This document shows positions 54,551-63,468 of a DNA stretch of 64,000 nt, in pieces. Source of the stretch: Alkaliphilus metalliredigens QYMF (GTDB lineage Bacteria > Bacillota > Clostridia > Peptostreptococcales > Natronincolaceae); the NCBI RefSeq assembly GCF_000016985.1, contig NC_009633.1, positions 1,860,001-1,924,000 of the forward strand, in the 5' to 3' direction. The position numbers were made by a program, and so were the translations under genes. Numbering within the stretch: the first letter of the stretch is position 1; the number at the start of each line of letters is the position of its first letter. Below the pieces are notes generated by a model. The model did no database searches and was not told the origin of the DNA. It saw only the letters and a program-made list of their open reading frames with translations.

Positions 54551-54868
54551 ATGACCAGTAAAATAATGAGTGATTTAGTGATGCATATCAACAGTGGAAA
54601 TGGGAAGGGAATATGGGTTGGGGGAAAACAATTTCAACTTTTAGAGGGGATATACCAACTGTCACATGAGATCTGGAGAGATCCAAAAATTGAAGAAGTT
54701 AAATCTAGGATTATGATCAAGCTAGATGGGGGAATAGAATTTTCCATTAAGTGGTTAGTGGATTTAGGAGCAATAAATGAAGACTTATATCAAAAAGGAA
54801 CTGTGGCCTTGACGGAGCTTGGATTTGAATTGATTGAGTTAAAGAAAAGTATGGAAGAAGAGGAGTAG
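54551..54868 (+). CDS. Unknown protein, probably SOS-regulated
   Basis: 105 residues from an ATG behind gagggga. Soluble, mixed alpha/beta, with a conserved-looking GKGIWVGGKQFQLLEGIYQL and a C-terminal acidic helix (SMEEEE). No family recognised. Its LexA box and divergent position to the DUF2922/holin-like cluster suggest a role in the DNA-damage response, perhaps as a regulator of that cluster. This is inference from position only. Confidence 0.6.
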   Translation: MTSKIMSDLVMHINSGNGKGIWVGGKQFQLLEGIYQLSHEIWRDPKIEEVKSRIMIKLDGGIEFSIKWLVDLGAINEDLYQKGTVALTELGFELIELKKSMEEEE

Positions 54869-54982
54869 AATACAAAATAGAAGACTGATTAATTGAGAAG
54901 AGCTATCTTATTGCTTGAAGAAGTGATAAAAAGAGACAAAGAAATATAACTAAATTAACAGAACTAAGTTACCATATCGTAG

Positions 54983-55032
54983 ACACAGAAAGTTGCCGTA
55001 ACCATCGGCAACCCTCTGTGTTCTTTGTTTTT
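54983..55032 (+). terminator. Rho-independent terminator
   Basis: Hairpin with stems cacaga/tctgtg and gttgccg/cggcaac, followed by ttctttgttttt. It follows 54551-54868 by about 115 nt. Confidence 0.75.
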
Positions 55033-55069
55033 ATTCCCACCACCCACCCTAAAGACTAAAAGCCTCTGG

Positions 55070-55201
55070 GGTACACAACCATCCATAAGTTCTATTGAAA
55101 CAGGGCAGTTTAGCCCCACTGCGAAATTAGCACTTATTCTTTACATTGCATTAGATAAGAAGTTTGAAGAATTGTTCTATTTTGATGAATTTAATGCTTA
55201 A
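55070..55201 (+). pseudogene. C-terminal remnant of an XRE-family regulator
   Basis: The frame reads GTQPSISSIETGQFSPTAKL, then ALILYIALDKKFEELFYFDE, the recognition helix and end of a Cro/C1-type HTH (about 65-residue class). The first helices and a start codon are missing. The stretch to 55403 is the leader shared with the second sigma copy. Confidence 0.6.
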
Positions 55202-55274
55202 ATCTTAACCTTATCAATGAGTGTTACTTATTAAATGCGACGGTGAAATAATGTTACTTTACACTATCTTATTC

Positions 55275-55403
55275 ACGCGACATAAATCAAAAATATCTTG
55301 GAACAGGAGAATGGACTTTTATATAAACATCAAATTTCGACAAGAAACATAGAGAGGATCATATAGTATGTAGGTGATGGATATACGGAGGGGGATGATC
55401 AAA
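55275..55403 (+). repeat. Leader shared by both sigma-factor genes, copy 1
   Basis: Near identical to 58720-58845: acataaatcaaaaatatctt, acatcaaatttcgacaagaa and gatcatatagtatgtaggtg. Such conservation outside coding DNA suggests a shared promoter or regulatory leader. A possible SigA promoter is tcgaca ... tatagt; an ECF-type promoter cannot be excluded. Confidence 0.6.
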
Positions 55404-55967
55404 ATGAACCGACTGACAAATAAGAAAAGTACTGAAGAAATCAGATCATATAGAATTTTATTTGAAACATATAAAGGCAAAGTTTATCGGGTAGCCTACT
55501 ATATTTTAAAAAATGAGCAAGACTCGAAGGATATTGTACAAGAAGCCTTTACCATTGCCTATAAAAAAATGGATACATTGAGAGACTTAAGCAAGTTTGA
55601 AAGCTGGATTTGTACAATCGGGGCCAACCTGGCCAAGGATAAATGTAAAAAGAACGGCAAGGAGATATTGACCGATGACTATGATAAAGTGATGCCCATG
55701 GTAAGTGTGATAGAGCCCATTGAGTTACAAGAGGAAATATTAGAAAAACAAGAACTCAAGGAAAATGTATTGGAACAAATTAATCACCTAAACAGTCATT
55801 ATAGAGAGGTGATTATCCTTTATTACTATGTTGAATTATCCTATGAGGAAATTGCAACTACACTGAACATCAGTCAAGGGACAGTAAAATCTAGACTGTT
55901 TAGAGCTAAAAAGATGTTAAAATCTGAGATGATAAAAGCTGAAAAAGGTCAGCCAGTAACAATATAA
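55404..55967 (+). CDS. Sigma-70 family (ECF-type) sigma factor, copy 1
   Basis: 187 residues from the ATG at 55404 behind ggaggggg; the second copy confirms this start. Region 2: VYRVAYYILKNEQDSKDIVQ and FESWICTIGANLAKDKC. Region 4: HYREVIILYYYVELSYEEIA and TVKSRLFRAKKMLKSEM. It lacks a sigma-1 region, as expected for an ECF factor. It differs from the copy at 58846 at roughly 15 positions. The gene after it encodes the matching anti-sigma factor, 17 nt away. Confidence 0.9.
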   Translation: MNRLTNKKSTEEIRSYRILFETYKGKVYRVAYYILKNEQDSKDIVQEAFTIAYKKMDTLRDLSKFESWICTIGANLAKDKCKKNGKEILTDDYDKVMPMVSVIEPIELQEEILEKQELKENVLEQINHLNSHYREVIILYYYVELSYEEIATTLNISQGTVKSRLFRAKKMLKSEMIKAEKGQPVTI

Positions 55968-55984
55968 GGTTAGGAGGGATCAAA

Positions 55985-56707
55985 ATGAGCAAAGTAAATG
56001 AGCTAGATAGAGTGATAAAAGAAGTAATCCATCAGGAGGTAAACTTGATAGAAGTTCCAGATATGTATGATGTGTGGAATGATATAGAAAAGAATATTAA
56101 TAAAAAACATAAGCATAGATTGTTCACTTTCAACAAAAGGATAGCAGGCATAATCGCTGCATTATTAGTATTAGGGGTTACCCTTAGTACTACTGATGAG
56201 GGCTATACATATTACCGAAGGATTTTAAACTTTTTCTCCAGTACTGAAGGAGATCATATCAGTATTCAACTAGATTATGGTAGCAATAATAATCCTCAAT
56301 TGAATTTTGAAACCACTACTCATAAGTTATCCTTAGAAGAAGCCAAACAGAATGTAAGTTTTCATATGGGTATACCATCTTATGTACCAGATGGATATAA
56401 CATACAAGAAGCGTTCCTAACAGAATTTAATGGGGAAGTTTTGAATGTAGAGCTTATTTATATCTCCAATAATAATGAGCTAGTTCGAATTGATCAAGAG
56501 CCTATTTTTGAACAACATGCTGAAGTGATAAACATCAATTTAAATAATGCTACTGTAGAACAAATTGAGAAAAATAATATCATTTACACTGTTATTAAAA
56601 TGAAAAATGATAAGGTCATAATTATATGGGATATGCATGAAGTGAAGTATACGGTTGATATGACTAGTAATGATGAATTAATGAAAATGGTATTTTCTAT
56701 AGAATAA
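55985..56707 (+). CDS. Anti-sigma factor with DUF4367-type extracellular domain, copy 1
   Basis: 240 residues behind taggaggg. A cytosolic part (residues 1-55; DMYDVWNDIEKNI) that should bind the sigma factor, one membrane helix (IAGIIAALLVLGVTL, near 56-72) and an extracellular DUF4367-like domain with PSYVPDGYNIQEAF. It probably holds the sigma factor until an envelope signal relieves it. Followed by a weak hairpin with TTGTTTTTG. Confidence 0.8.
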   Translation: MSKVNELDRVIKEVIHQEVNLIEVPDMYDVWNDIEKNINKKHKHRLFTFNKRIAGIIAALLVLGVTLSTTDEGYTYYRRILNFFSSTEGDHISIQLDYGSNNNPQLNFETTTHKLSLEEAKQNVSFHMGIPSYVPDGYNIQEAFLTEFNGEVLNVELIYISNNNELVRIDQEPIFEQHAEVININLNNATVEQIEKNNIIYTVIKMKNDKVIIIWDMHEVKYTVDMTSNDELMKMVFSIE

Positions 56708-56824
56708 GCGCATGGCTTAAAGCAATGCACTTGTTTTTGAATTCAAATAAATTAATATTTTTAAAAATGTGACAATGGAAATTGCGTAGAAAAAAATATG
56801 ACAATGATAAAAGGAGGGTTCATA

Positions 56825-57064
56825 TTGAAAAAACACAAAATTATAAAAGAAACAAAGAAGTTTTTTACTTGTTTTCTAATTTATAAGTTCATTGGTTGGA
56901 TAGGGATCGCTGTGGGTATACATGCTTTCCGTTATAGGGTGCTTCGTGATGACTTCAATTTGCAATTTTTCCTTATAGACACAATTAGGTTTCTTATTGC
57001 CTTTTGGATAGTATATAGTTTTCCTGGGTTAATTAAAAAGAAAAAAGCGATAGAGGTTGAGTGA
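56825..57064 (+). CDS. Small membrane protein, two helices
   Basis: 79 residues from a TTG at 56825, 7 nt after aggagg. Two hydrophobic helices (about 18-34 and 47-67) and a lysine-rich tail (LIKKKKAIEVE). A decayed copy exists at 47400-47580. Family unknown. It may respond to the adjacent sigma module. Confidence 0.55.
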   Translation: MKKHKIIKETKKFFTCFLIYKFIGWIGIAVGIHAFRYRVLRDDFNLQFFLIDTIRFLIAFWIVYSFPGLIKKKKAIEVE

Positions 57065-57128
57065 TACTGCGCACTTGATGTATACTGCCACACAACTTTG
57101 GTAACTTTCTGGAGAGGAGATTTGAAAA

Positions 57129-57695
57129 ATGACAAATAACTTTTTAACAGGAAATAGGATTAAAATTTTGATTGGTATTTTGGTTATATCTTTATTGGCA
57201 AACATTTTTTTATTCGCAAAATTCATTTCTGATGAAAAGATAACAAGACTTAGTGCTAATAATAATTATACTGCTTTTTTTTCAACTTTAATGATTTACA
57301 GTGATAGCTTAGATTATTTAGCAAACAATGATTTGCAATTTCTTGGGGCTGGAGAAAGAGAACTACAAGCATTATATGGATACAGTTTTAATTTAGTAGA
57401 ACATGCTAGAACTTATGGAATGCTTAGTGATAAAAAAGATGAATTACCAAGCTTAATTTGGAACTTTGCTATTCATATGCAAGATATAACCAATAATCTC
57501 AACCAAGTTGACATAAAGAACAATAGAGATAACCTTAAAGAATTTTCAAGAAATATAAACGGAATAGTTATGCTGGAAAATCAGACGAGAGGTGAAATGT
57601 ATAGAAATAATAAAGGGTTTGTAGCGAAAGAGATGCACACTGTACTTAGCCCAAAAGTAGAGAAAATTATGGACTTATATTTATCTAATGAATAG
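57129..57695 (+). CDS. Membrane-anchored helical extracellular protein
   Basis: 188 residues behind gagaggagattt. One N-terminal helix (IKILIGILVISLLANIFLFA, about 11-30) anchors a helical extracellular domain that resembles a four-helix sensor bundle (DSLDYLANNDLQFLGAGERE; MQDITNNLNQVDI). Similar layout at 58054 and 62051 suggests a paralogous family. Unknown function; R2 hairpin copy 3 follows directly. Confidence 0.65.
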   Translation: MTNNFLTGNRIKILIGILVISLLANIFLFAKFISDEKITRLSANNNYTAFFSTLMIYSDSLDYLANNDLQFLGAGERELQALYGYSFNLVEHARTYGMLSDKKDELPSLIWNFAIHMQDITNNLNQVDIKNNRDNLKEFSRNINGIVMLENQTRGEMYRNNKGFVAKEMHTVLSPKVEKIMDLYLSNE

Positions 57696-57723
57696 TATCT
57701 TTTTTATGTCCACAAAATGTTTG

Positions 57724-57779
57724 AAATAAAGGAATGGAAATATGCTTGAAACATTAGAAATATAGCCATTCCTTTATTT
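57724..57779 (+). terminator. R2 hairpin, copy 3
   Basis: Perfect 14-bp stem aaataaaggaatgg/ccattcctttattt with a 28-nt loop. It follows the gene at 57129 and precedes a short remnant region. Flanks match R2 copies 1 and 2 on the left side only. Between 57800 and 58040 I see a short hydrophobic frame (IIKWILIFLVALTVAAFLTV) without a start codon. Confidence 0.7.
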
Positions 57780-58053
57780 ACTTCTAAAATATCAACATTA
57801 GCCATTAACAAAGCCAATGTATTAAAAAATACAAGGGGGGAAGAAATTGAATTGGTCTAAATAATAAAATGGATTTTGATATTCTTAGTAGCACTTACGG
57901 TTGCTGCGTTCTTAACAGTGAGGGCATTCTTTAGATAGGGATAAGTCATATTATCTTTTTAATTTGCAATTGATATATTAGTTGAAGTAAGAGATGAAAT
58001 CAAGAAATAGTGCAATGTAGTTTGTTGGAAATTTGTGTAAAGGAGGAGTTAAC

Positions 58054-58554
58054 ATGGCTACAACACTAAAAAAGCCAGGTAAAATTTTAAAAATCATAGT
58101 AGGTTTATCTCTGATTACTTCGATTGGTTTTTCTTATCACATTTACACCTTATACGATAGTATTAATAACGAACTAATGTTTTCAGATATCAACAATGCC
58201 TTAAATCATATTGGCATATTAATTCATGCTACTGATGAGACTGAAGACGGAGGGGCAATGGCATCTAGGGGGGAACACGCCTTTTATACTAACCCTCCAT
58301 TCCATTATTACGATTATGCTAAATCTACGCAAAGTCAGATGATATATTTATATTGGACAATTACAAGAGGCTACGCGAATGAAGATAAAGAAAACTTTAC
58401 AGAGATTAATAAGGAGCTTAAAGAATTACATGACATTATAGGTAATCATGAAAGGCATCGTCTCAGGGAAGAGAGTAATTATAGAAAGGCTTATAGAGAA
58501 ATTGTCGCAATGTTAGAAGAAAATTTGCAAGAAATAAATTCATTGCAGCAGTGA
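58054..58554 (+). CDS. Membrane-anchored helical extracellular protein
   Basis: 166 residues from the ATG at 58054 behind aaaggagg. One helix near residues 13-33 (ILKIIVGLSLITSIGFSYHI), then a helical domain with acidic runs (HATDETEDGG, KELKELHDII). Layout as at 57129 and 62051. Function unknown; location between the two sigma modules suggests it is a target or partner. Confidence 0.65.
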   Translation: MATTLKKPGKILKIIVGLSLITSIGFSYHIYTLYDSINNELMFSDINNALNHIGILIHATDETEDGGAMASRGEHAFYTNPPFHYYDYAKSTQSQMIYLYWTITRGYANEDKENFTEINKELKELHDIIGNHERHRLREESNYRKAYREIVAMLEENLQEINSLQQ

Positions 58555-58622
58555 CAGCGAGCTTATCTTGACTTAAGATACTAGAAGTTAATTCACATCA
58601 TCCTTTTTACGCGACAGAAAGT

Positions 58623-58675
58623 AAAAGAAGGAATGGTTACATATTTGATACTAAAAGTGTAGCCATTCTTTTATT
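58623..58675 (+). terminator. R2-like hairpin, diverged copy 4
   Basis: gaaggaatggtt faces agccattctttta across about 28 nt, with a T-rich 3' side. It is a diverged relative of the R2 hairpins and follows 58054-58554. Confidence 0.5.
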
Positions 58676-58719
58676 CTATTCTAAAATATTGAAATTGATT
58701 GCTAATAAAGTCTTATTCT

Positions 58720-58845
58720 ACATAAATCAAAAATATCTTGTAACAGAATAATGAAATTTTTATAAAAACATCAAATTTCGACAAGAAACCCAGAAAGGAT
58801 CATATAGTATGTAGGTGATACATATACGGTAGGGAGCTGATCAAA
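58720..58845 (+). repeat. Leader shared by both sigma-factor genes, copy 2
   Basis: Matches 55275-55403: acataaatcaaaaatatctt, acatcaaatttcgacaagaa, gatcatatagtatgtaggtg. The similarity continues without break into the sigma gene, so the duplication covered leader plus gene. Confidence 0.6.
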
Positions 58846-59409
58846 ATGAACCGACTGACAAATAAGAAAAGTACTGAAGAAATCAGATCATATAGAATTT
58901 TATTTGAAACATATAAAGGCAAAGTTTATCGGGTAGCCTACTATATTTTAAAAAATGATCAAGACTCGAAGGATATTGTACAAGAAGCCTTTACCATTGC
59001 CTATAAAAAGATGGATACCTTGAGGGACTTAAGCAAGTTTGAAAGCTGGATTTGTACAATTGCGGCTAACTTGGCCAAGGATAAATGTAAAAAGAACTGC
59101 AAGGAGATTTTGACCGATGATTATGATAAGGTGATGCCCATGGTAAGTGTGATAGAGCCCATTGAGTTACAAGAAGAAATAATAGAAAAACAAGAACTCA
59201 AGGCAAATATATTGGAACAAATTAATCATCTAAACAGTCATTATAAAGAGGTGATCATCCTTTATTACTACGTTGAATTATCTTATGATGAAATTGGAAC
59301 TGCATTGAATATCAGCCCAGGAACAGTGAAATCAAGAATGTTTAGAGCTAAAAAAATACTTAAATCCAAAATAATGATTGCTGAAGGTGGCCAACCAATA
59401 ACGATATAA
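58846..59409 (+). CDS. Sigma-70 family (ECF-type) sigma factor, copy 2
   Basis: 187 residues from the ATG at 58846. Regions 2 (VYRVAYYILKNDQDSKDIVQ) and 4 (HYKEVIILYYYVELSYDEIG) are almost the same as in copy 1. Differences cluster in region 4 (EEIATTLNISQG versus DEIGTALNISPG), which could alter -35 recognition or anti-sigma contact. The partner anti-sigma gene starts 17 nt later, as in copy 1. Confidence 0.9.
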   Translation: MNRLTNKKSTEEIRSYRILFETYKGKVYRVAYYILKNDQDSKDIVQEAFTIAYKKMDTLRDLSKFESWICTIAANLAKDKCKKNCKEILTDDYDKVMPMVSVIEPIELQEEIIEKQELKANILEQINHLNSHYKEVIILYYYVELSYDEIGTALNISPGTVKSRMFRAKKILKSKIMIAEGGQPITI

Positions 59410-59426
59410 GGTTAGGAGGGGCGAAA

Positions 59427-60161
59427 ATGACTAAGAAAAAGGATTTAGATTCGATAATAAAGCAAGTTGTTCAGGAAGAAACGACTTTGATCGAGATTCC
59501 AGACATGAGTGATGTATGGAACAATATAGAAAATAATATTAATAAAGGAAGCTATTTTACAGTATTTACCTTTAACAACAAGGTAGCAGGAATTGTGGCT
59601 GCAATGCTAGTACTGGTATTTACATACAGCAATACCGATGAAGGTTATGCCTATTACAGGAGAGTTTTAAGCTTTATTACTAATACAGTTGAAAACAAAA
59701 CAGTTATCAATATAGAATCAAGGCAAAGTACTAATTTAAACCCTGATATAGATGAAAGCTGGGAGTTGATCACAGAAAGCCTCTCTGTTGAGGAGGCAAT
59801 TGGAAGGGCAACATTTCAGATAAAAATACCTACTTACACCCCAGCGGGATATTCCATAGATGAAATCATATTAAAACAGTTTGCTGGTGAAACATTAACT
59901 GCAGGGCTTCTATATATGTCGCAGGATCAGAGTTTAATTAAGCTAGTTCAAGAGCCAATATTAGGAGAATATGCTCAGACAATCCAAGTAGATTCAGAAC
60001 GAACAAAGGTAAGTCAATTTAAAGAAAATGGGATCGACTATCATATGATGGAGTTCAGTGATGGTGAAGTGATGGTCTTATGGCAAATGTCAGAAGTCAA
60101 ATATACAGTGACCGGAGTTGGTAAGGAAGAAATTAAGAAATTGATACTTTCTATAGAATAA
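59427..60161 (+). CDS. Anti-sigma factor with DUF4367-type extracellular domain, copy 2
   Basis: 244 residues behind taggaggggcg. Same plan as copy 1: cytosolic part with IPDMSDVWNNIENNI, membrane helix (VAGIVAAMLVLVFTY) and extracellular DUF4367-like part with PTYTPAGYSIDEII. The extracellular domains differ far more between copies than the sigma factors do, suggesting that each senses a different signal. A good terminator (60157-60195) follows. Confidence 0.8.
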   Translation: MTKKKDLDSIIKQVVQEETTLIEIPDMSDVWNNIENNINKGSYFTVFTFNNKVAGIVAAMLVLVFTYSNTDEGYAYYRRVLSFITNTVENKTVINIESRQSTNLNPDIDESWELITESLSVEEAIGRATFQIKIPTYTPAGYSIDEIILKQFAGETLTAGLLYMSQDQSLIKLVQEPILGEYAQTIQVDSERTKVSQFKENGIDYHMMEFSDGEVMVLWQMSEVKYTVTGVGKEEIKKLILSIE

Positions 60162-60195
60162 GGATATGGTTTATTAGCTATATCCTTATTTTTAT
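60157..60195 (+). terminator. Rho-independent terminator
   Basis: Stem aataaggatat/atatccttatt (11 bp) with a 12-nt loop and tttatt. It overlaps the stop codon of the anti-sigma gene. The gap to 60454 shows nothing except the next ribosome site. Confidence 0.8.
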
Positions 60196-60454
60196 TGGGT
60201 TTAACAGTGTTTTGATTTGATGTATTTAGAGAATATAGCAAAAACATTACTAGACATGGGAACATTTAATGAAAACCTTCCCTCTGTATAGTGAGGGGCA
60301 AATAGAAGCCAAAGCTTCAAAACTAGATTTTAAATTAAAAGGGGGGAATTTAGTAAACTGTATTAAGAAGATGATGCAAAGGTGCGTACAGTTTATTTAA
60401 GCGTGATGATGAAACAAACTTGTTCTGCATGATAAATGGGCCAGGAGGATTAAA

Positions 60455-61027
60455 ATGAAAAAAATTATAGTAGGAATACTGATAGGCAGTATAGGTTTAG
60501 CCGGAATAAGATGTAGTAATACAGCAGATGAAGGAACTAGTAAAGTAGTTGAAGTGATATCTGATGATCAAACTTTGCGTCCTGCCTTAGATGTGCTACT
60601 TAAAGAGGAAACTGATGAAGACATTTTAAAATATGTGGAAGAATTAAAGAAAGCAATTCCCCTGCCGGTAGCTTTTGACGAAGCTAATATCAGTGATGAA
60701 ATCGGAGACTCGATATTGAGCTCATTATCTGCCATGGAACAATCATATAAAAATAATACTGAACTTTCTCAAGAGGAAGAAGCTATATTAGAAAAACTGC
60801 TCAATACATCTAGCTTAGATGATAATATTACTTATGAGGAGAGCTTCTTATTAGATCAATTTCAATATAATTATGATGTGGGCTTTACTACCATACAAGA
60901 TGGTTATTCAAATAATAACATTACTCAAGCATATGAAGGTAGAGTAGCCTTCTTCTTAACAAGAGAAATTATTTTAGATGCCATGGATCCTCATAGAAAT
61001 AAATATATGGATGTATCTAATGATTAG
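60455..61027 (+). CDS. Exported helical protein, possible lipoprotein
   Basis: 190 residues behind caggagg. The signal ends AGIRC (Cys20), an atypical lipobox because of Arg before Cys. The mature part is acidic and helical (EEEAILEKLLNTSSLDDNI). Function unknown; part of the envelope-protein run after the second sigma module. Confidence 0.6.
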   Translation: MKKIIVGILIGSIGLAGIRCSNTADEGTSKVVEVISDDQTLRPALDVLLKEETDEDILKYVEELKKAIPLPVAFDEANISDEIGDSILSSLSAMEQSYKNNTELSQEEEAILEKLLNTSSLDDNITYEESFLLDQFQYNYDVGFTTIQDGYSNNNITQAYEGRVAFFLTREIILDAMDPHRNKYMDVSND

Positions 61028-61152
61028 CTTAGCTTCGATTCATTGCCATTAAATATTAATTTTCAATGTGTATTCAATAAGCGGAGTAGGGGTCATTCAT
61101 TTAGGTAGGGTATTGTAGAGAGCGTCTATTAAATCTATGTTAGGAGAAAAGG

Positions 61153-61425
61153 ATGAAATCTGAAAAGTTTATTAAAAATTGGATCAGATATAGACAAGAG
61201 GGAAAAGAAAAGTATGTTGGTAAAAGGAGCATATTAATTGCAGTTTCAATATTGGTAGGTCAATCAGCTGCAAAATTATACAGAGGTGAATTGGGATTTT
61301 TTAATTTTTCAAATCTCATTTTAATTTTTGTTGTAAGTTATATTGCTGCACGAATTGGTGCAACTAATGGATGGAATAGGTATGAAAAAAAATATAGTAA
61401 GTTAATAAATGATATAGAAGAATAG
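61153..61425 (+). CDS. Small membrane protein
   Basis: 90 residues from an ATG with only aggagaaaagg before it. Hydrophobic helices near residues 26-42 and 50-68; charged ends. Family unknown. Confidence 0.55.
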   Translation: MKSEKFIKNWIRYRQEGKEKYVGKRSILIAVSILVGQSAAKLYRGELGFFNFSNLILIFVVSYIAARIGATNGWNRYEKKYSKLINDIEE

Positions 61426-61546
61426 TATTACCACCTATTATATATCCCATTATCTTTTAAAGTCATAACAGATGGGAAATGAGATGCAGATTAATTTGAT
61501 GAATAATAATACTGAAAAATCTTTTTAATAAGGGAGGAACTGGACA

Positions 61547-61987
61547 ATGTTTAAAAAGTATTTCATCAAAAGTGGGTTGATATGGTCCATACTGAATGTT
61601 GTGTATTTAGTACTTTCAGTTGTGTTACTACAATACATTAGACTCCTAGTAGGCAGAATTTACGATCCAAGACCAATGTACTTAGCGGCAACGGTAATTC
61701 CATTTCTATTTGGAACACTCCTTAGACTTCCTGCATTAATTGAAAGATGGGAATCAAACAAAAAATTTAACTGGATTAAGTTTCTAAATCAAGGCTTAAT
61801 TGCATTAATATTAACATTTCTAACATCTCCAGCATTTTATGCATTTAATTATAGAATTCCTACCATGCTTTCATTAGCAGAAGCTCATGAAATTGTTTTG
61901 TATTTAACCGCAGTTTGGTTAGGGATGAGCATAACAGATTGCATAAAAGGCATTGAAAAGGTCGATTCCATTAATGAACATAACTAA
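61547..61987 (+). CDS. Membrane protein with four transmembrane helices
   Basis: 146 residues behind gggaggaactgg. Helices near residues 10-30, 45-62, 84-102 and 116-134. Family unknown; similar in size and topology to 46863-47333. Confidence 0.6.
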   Translation: MFKKYFIKSGLIWSILNVVYLVLSVVLLQYIRLLVGRIYDPRPMYLAATVIPFLFGTLLRLPALIERWESNKKFNWIKFLNQGLIALILTFLTSPAFYAFNYRIPTMLSLAEAHEIVLYLTAVWLGMSITDCIKGIEKVDSINEHN

Positions 61988-62050
61988 ATAATCTGTCAGA
62001 ACATCCTGATTAGGGAAATCTAATAGGTAGCATCAGAAAGGAGGGTGACT

Positions 62051-62716
62051 ATGTTTGATTCAATATTCTTAAATGTTGGATTTCTTGTGATTCTTTTATG
62101 GGGAATGAGTGCAATCACTAAAGAATCAAAGTTGTTCAATAAGCGGCTTGCAATCATAGGAGGAGCACTAGTTATCATTAATATTTTTGTGACTTACCAG
62201 TACATACAAGTACAAAGCAGTCACAATACAGCCACCTATAATTTGTATCTATTAACTTCCAGCAGCATGGATCAAGTGACTCAAATTGCAAATAAGGAAA
62301 CGGAAAATATGGAGGACATTGCTTCTTTAAATAAGGTAATAGAAGATATATACCAGCACACCAATCCATTACTGTTACAAATGAATCATACTAGATTGGT
62401 TTCTAGTAGTAGCCAACGACAGCTCTATGGGATAATCGGTGATTTATCCGAACAACTAGAGGTATTTTTGAATCACCACAACAGCATTTTGGCAAAGGGT
62501 GAAGTAATAGAGACAGAACTGTTTCAACAGTATGACCAATTAAAATCAGAGCTGTTTATTTTTTCCCATAAATTTAGATCCAGAGGAGCCAGTAGCGGCG
62601 TTAGACTAGGCATCATACAGCACCGCTTATTTTTAGATGAGAATGAGATAAACCGGATGGAGAAAACAGTCGGCAATATTTCAAAGATTATTGAGGAATT
62701 AACTAGTGAGAACTAA
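62051..62716 (+). CDS. Membrane-anchored protein with a sensor-like helical bundle
   Basis: 221 residues from the ATG at 62051 behind aaggagg (a GTG at 62045 is too close). Two N-terminal helices (about 4-20 and 33-53) followed by a long helical extracellular domain (SSSMDQVTQIANKETENMED; LYGIIGDLSEQLEVFLNHHN), like the ligand-binding part of chemoreceptors. No cytoplasmic output domain. Same layout as 57129 and 58054. Confidence 0.65.
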   Translation: MFDSIFLNVGFLVILLWGMSAITKESKLFNKRLAIIGGALVIINIFVTYQYIQVQSSHNTATYNLYLLTSSSMDQVTQIANKETENMEDIASLNKVIEDIYQHTNPLLLQMNHTRLVSSSSQRQLYGIIGDLSEQLEVFLNHHNSILAKGEVIETELFQQYDQLKSELFIFSHKFRSRGASSGVRLGIIQHRLFLDENEINRMEKTVGNISKIIEELTSEN

Positions 62717-62753
62717 AAGCACTTTTTTGATAAAGAAAAGGGGGAAGTAGCTT

Positions 62754-63380
62754 ATGACTAAAATGGCCTATTTATCTATATTATCGGTAATGTTGATGTT
62801 ATTCACTGTGGGATGTAATAATGAAATCGATGATGACAATAAAGTAGCTTATATTTCTATCAATCCTGACTCTAAATATGAAGAGACATTTACAGAATTA
62901 GGGCTTGGGAATCTTTTTGATTTCAACTTAAAATTACCTCGTGCTGATCAAACCTGGATTAGCATATGGGTGGAAGGTTATCGTGATGGGAAAGTAATGG
63001 AGGCATCTCCACTTATACAGCTTTCCTATGGTTTAAGCCCTGAGCAAGTAGTTGAAGGTCCAATGGGATTTGGAATTATAAATCCTAATGGTAAGGATCC
63101 CCAAGTCTTTTTATACTCCAAGGGTACTCGCACAGGCCCTAAGCCTATTGGCGAGAAATTATTTATTGAATCTGGTATTAGTGGCTGGGATTATGGGATC
63201 GGAAATGAGACAGTGGGACTAGAGTCAGGTGAAGAAATGGTATTAGCTGTGTATCGACAGAACGAAGGATCCATGAGGGCAGCCTATGACTATCAAGATG
63301 TAGACTCCATCAATGAAATGATTAATGAAGACATCACTGTACTTTTGATTAAGATTAAGGTCGAGGATAGAGATCAATGA
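62754..63380 (+). CDS. Putative lipoprotein
   Basis: 208 residues behind aagggggaagt. The signal ends FTVGC (Cys21). The mature part is a beta-rich globular domain (WISIWVEGYRDGKVMEASPL; GKDPQVFLYSKG) with no family I recognise. It starts 37 nt after the previous gene, so both are likely co-transcribed. Confidence 0.7.
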   Translation: MTKMAYLSILSVMLMLFTVGCNNEIDDDNKVAYISINPDSKYEETFTELGLGNLFDFNLKLPRADQTWISIWVEGYRDGKVMEASPLIQLSYGLSPEQVVEGPMGFGIINPNGKDPQVFLYSKGTRTGPKPIGEKLFIESGISGWDYGIGNETVGLESGEEMVLAVYRQNEGSMRAAYDYQDVDSINEMINEDITVLLIKIKVEDRDQ

Positions 63381-63468
63381 TAATAAAGTCCTGTGTTCTA
63401 AATTATCTTTTTTAGGCTACTTAGAAAAAAATGTATGATGCCAAAATTATTTGAAGGGGTGGGCGGTG

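Noticed and set aside
57845-57945. Small membrane gene reading IIKWILIFLVALTVAAF
   Set aside because: The frame is closed by a stop just before it and has no start codon; probably a remnant.
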